Assembly (NCBI GenBank): GCA_033809435.1
Contig: JAPXLS010000118.1
Span: 1-7,040, forward strand
Length of the DNA: 7,040 nt
Source: JAAZIN01 sp033809435
GTDB taxonomy: Bacteria; Bacillota; Dethiobacteria; DTU022
Direction: 5' to 3'
Numbering within the stretch: the stretch's first letter is position 1; every line of letters begins with the position of its first letter. The notes under the pieces were generated by a model. It was given only the letters and a program-made list of their open reading frames with translations. It searched no databases and was not told the origin of the DNA. Position numbers and translations under genes: made by a program. Of the stretch, positions 5,504-7,040 are shown piece by piece.

Positions 5504-7040
5504 GCGGGTTATTCATTGCCGTCCTGAATATGAGCTTTACAGCGAGCTTTGTGATCCTGGCGGTCATGCTTATCCGCCTGCCGCTTAAAAGGGCGCCCCG
5601 GGTTTTTTCGTACGCGCTCTGGGCCGTCGTCTTTTTCCGGCTGATCTGTCCAGTTGTCCTGGAAGTGCCGGTGAGGATAAATCCCATTTTTCCCCAAGCT
5701 ATCCCGCAGGATATTGTCTATGCTCCCTCTCCAGCCATTCACAGCGGGCTGCCCCTGCTGAACAGCACGGTGAACGAGCTCATGGAGAGCGCTCTGCCGC
5801 CTGTCGCCCCGGAAAGCAGCGTCAACCCGGTGCAGCTGATCCTGGAGGCCGGTGCCTATCTCTGGCTGGCCGGGGTCTTCGCCCTGCTGATCTATGCGGC
5901 GTTCAGCTATATGCGCATCAGGCGGGGCGTGGGCTGGGCGGTCCATATAAAAGAGAACATATTTGAAACAGAATGCATTAAAACTCCCTTCGTCCTCGGC
6001 TTTGTGCGGCCCCGGATCTACATACCCTCCGGCCTTTCGGCCGGGGAACTGGGCTACATCCTGAAGCACGAACAGGCCCATATCAGGCGCCTGGACCATC
6101 TCGTCAAGCCCCTTGCCTTTTTGATAACGGCGGTTCACTGGTTCAATCCCCTGGCCTGGTTTGCCTATTACTTGCTCGTTCAGGACATGGAGCTTTCCGC
6201 CGATGAAATTGTGATCAGAGCAGCGGGATCCGATATCCGCGGGGATTACAGCAGATCGCTGTATGCCCTGTCGGCCCGAAACAGCGGGCTGCTCAGCCCC
6301 CTGGCCTTCGGTGAAGCGGGGGTGAAGGGGCGGATCCGCAATGTGCTGCGTTTCAAGAAGCCGGCCCGGTGGGTGAGTGCCGCCGCGGCGGTGATCGTTT
6401 GCGCCGCCGGCCTGGCCCTGGCCACCAGCGCCTGCAGCCCTGTGTTGGGCCCCTCCGACCCTGACGATCCCGCCTCGCTCTGCGGGAATTATATTTTTGA
6501 TAAGCTGATCTACATGAGCCCGCTCAGTTCTTACATGCCCTCCGGTGAGATGAAGGAGTATTACCATCTCTCTAATAGCATGCTCACCATCGTCAAGGAG
6601 GAGGGTGTGCGGCAGTATGTGGCCATCTCCCTGGATGAAAAGAGGCCCCTGGATCGGCAGGAATTCACGGATCTGTTTTATGAAGGGTTAGACAAGCCCG
6701 ATCTATCCAGATACAGGGACTGCTGGGAGTACCGGCTCTGTGAAAACGAAAACGGCAGCAGTTACCGCCTCTATGTGCTGGATCGAGATATCTGGCTGGC
6801 CCGGTTATTTTCCAATGTGCAGATGTGGAGCATCTACAAGATCAAGGGATACAGCGGTGCGCTGCCCTCAGCGGCCTATAATGCAGATCCCGCCTTCTAT
6901 GAATGGAGCGGCACCATTTCCATGCCTATCCCCGCGCCCCCCGGGGCAACTGACTTTTTCCAATCCGCCGGCGACGGAGCGGTGGACTGTCGCGGGTGCA
7001 GCAAGCAGGACCTGGATCAGTACATACAACTGCTTCAGGA
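5500..7040 (+). CDS. M56-family (BlaR1/MecR1-like) sensor metallopeptidase, 3' end beyond the window
   Basis: The frame is open for 513 codons to the window edge. TM1 (about 4-27) and TM2 (34-51) match the clostridial M56 N-terminus (NMSFTASFVILAVMLIRL, FSYALWAVVFFRLICP). TM3 is at about 117-137. The peptidase domain has KTPFVLGFVRPRIYIP, the zinc site His190-Glu191-x2-His194, and Glu231 in DMELSADE. A further hydrophobic stretch (203-225) and TM (291-312) follow. The rest (about 314-513) should lie outside the cell and act as sensor. It shows no SxxK, SxN or KTG penicillin-binding motifs. It contains LCGNYIFDKLIY near its start and, at the end, a segment ending AVDCRGCSKQDLDQYIQLLQ, which looks like the start of a second small domain. 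By analogy, signal binding would trigger the peptidase and loss of the upstream repressor. Confidence 0.9.
   Translation, partial: MSGLFIAVLNMSFTASFVILAVMLIRLPLKRAPRVFSYALWAVVFFRLICPVVLEVPVRINPIFPQAIPQDIVYAPSPAIHSGLPLLNSTVNELMESALPPVAPESSVNPVQLILEAGAYLWLAGVFALLIYAAFSYMRIRRGVGWAVHIKENIFETECIKTPFVLGFVRPRIYIPSGLSAGELGYILKHEQAHIRRLDHLVKPLAFLITAVHWFNPLAWFAYYLLVQDMELSADEIVIRAAGSDIRGDYSRSLYALSARNSGLLSPLAFGEAGVKGRIRNVLRFKKPARWVSAAAAVIVCAAGLALATSACSPVLGPSDPDDPASLCGNYIFDKLIYMSPLSSYMPSGEMKEYYHLSNSMLTIVKEEGVRQYVAISLDEKRPLDRQEFTDLFYEGLDKPDLSRYRDCWEYRLCENENGSSYRLYVLDRDIWLARLFSNVQMWSIYKIKGYSGALPSAAYNADPAFYEWSGTISMPIPAPPGATDFFQSAGDGAVDCRGCSKQDLDQYIQLLQ

Noticed and set aside
5509..6567. 352-codon minus-strand open frame.
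   Set aside because: It is the shadow of the M56 peptidase gene, whose plus-strand translation has the HExxH site and membrane segments. The minus translation is low-complexity Gly/Arg/His/Gln.
1..7040. CRISPR arrays, tRNA/rRNA genes, IS terminal repeats and transposases.
   Set aside because: No repeated spacer-repeat pattern, no cloverleaf-like tRNA, no rRNA-like stretch and no transposase motifs were seen on either strand.

Overview
The window reads like a chromosomal stretch of a mid-GC Firmicute, most likely of the clostridial lineage. This rests on strong AGGAGG-type ribosome binding sites, use of GTG starts, and a BlaI-type repressor translationally coupled to an M56 (BlaR1/MecR1-like) membrane peptidase of the clostridial type. 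The genus cannot be named from the sequence.

Layout. Positions 1-458 hold no convincing plus-strand gene. A small, probably frameshifted minus-strand reading frame (107-284) and an imperfect palindrome (264-300) lie there. From 459 to about 4133 the plus strand carries DNA-metabolism genes in one direction: a PD-(D/E)XK nuclease-like protein (459-1679); a 62-codon remnant of an endonuclease III-like iron-sulfur protein that has lost its catalytic middle (1697-1885); a second, NucS/DUF91-like PD-(D/E)XK protein with an extra C-terminal beta-rich domain (2091-3182); and rmuC (from 3231), itself assigned to the PD-(D/E)XK superfamily. rmuC is cut off inside its D-x-K active-site motif.

From about 4134 to 4495 the DNA is a patchwork of broken genes. 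An antisense internal piece of an ABC-2 type exporter permease is followed by the plus-strand 3' end of an unrelated secreted-type protein, then a 12-bp perfect terminator hairpin. A small zinc-ribbon/membrane-anchor gene follows (4747-4917). It lacks one zinc cysteine, and its frame stays open for 45 codons beyond the stop.

The last part (5071-7040) is an intact-looking regulatory module: a TTGACA/TAAACT promoter overlaid by two equally built 18-bp operator dyads, a BlaI-family repressor gene, and an M56 sensor-peptidase gene overlapping it by 4 bp and running off the window. By analogy with BlaI/BlaR1, the membrane peptidase would sense an outside signal and cause inactivation of the repressor, relieving autorepression. 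The visible part of the sensor shows no penicillin-binding domain, so the signal is probably not a beta-lactam.

The two main points of interest are the nuclease/repair cluster, with two possibly functional PD-(D/E)XK proteins beside a degraded Fe-S glycosylase gene, and the unusual density of gene remnants in the middle third.
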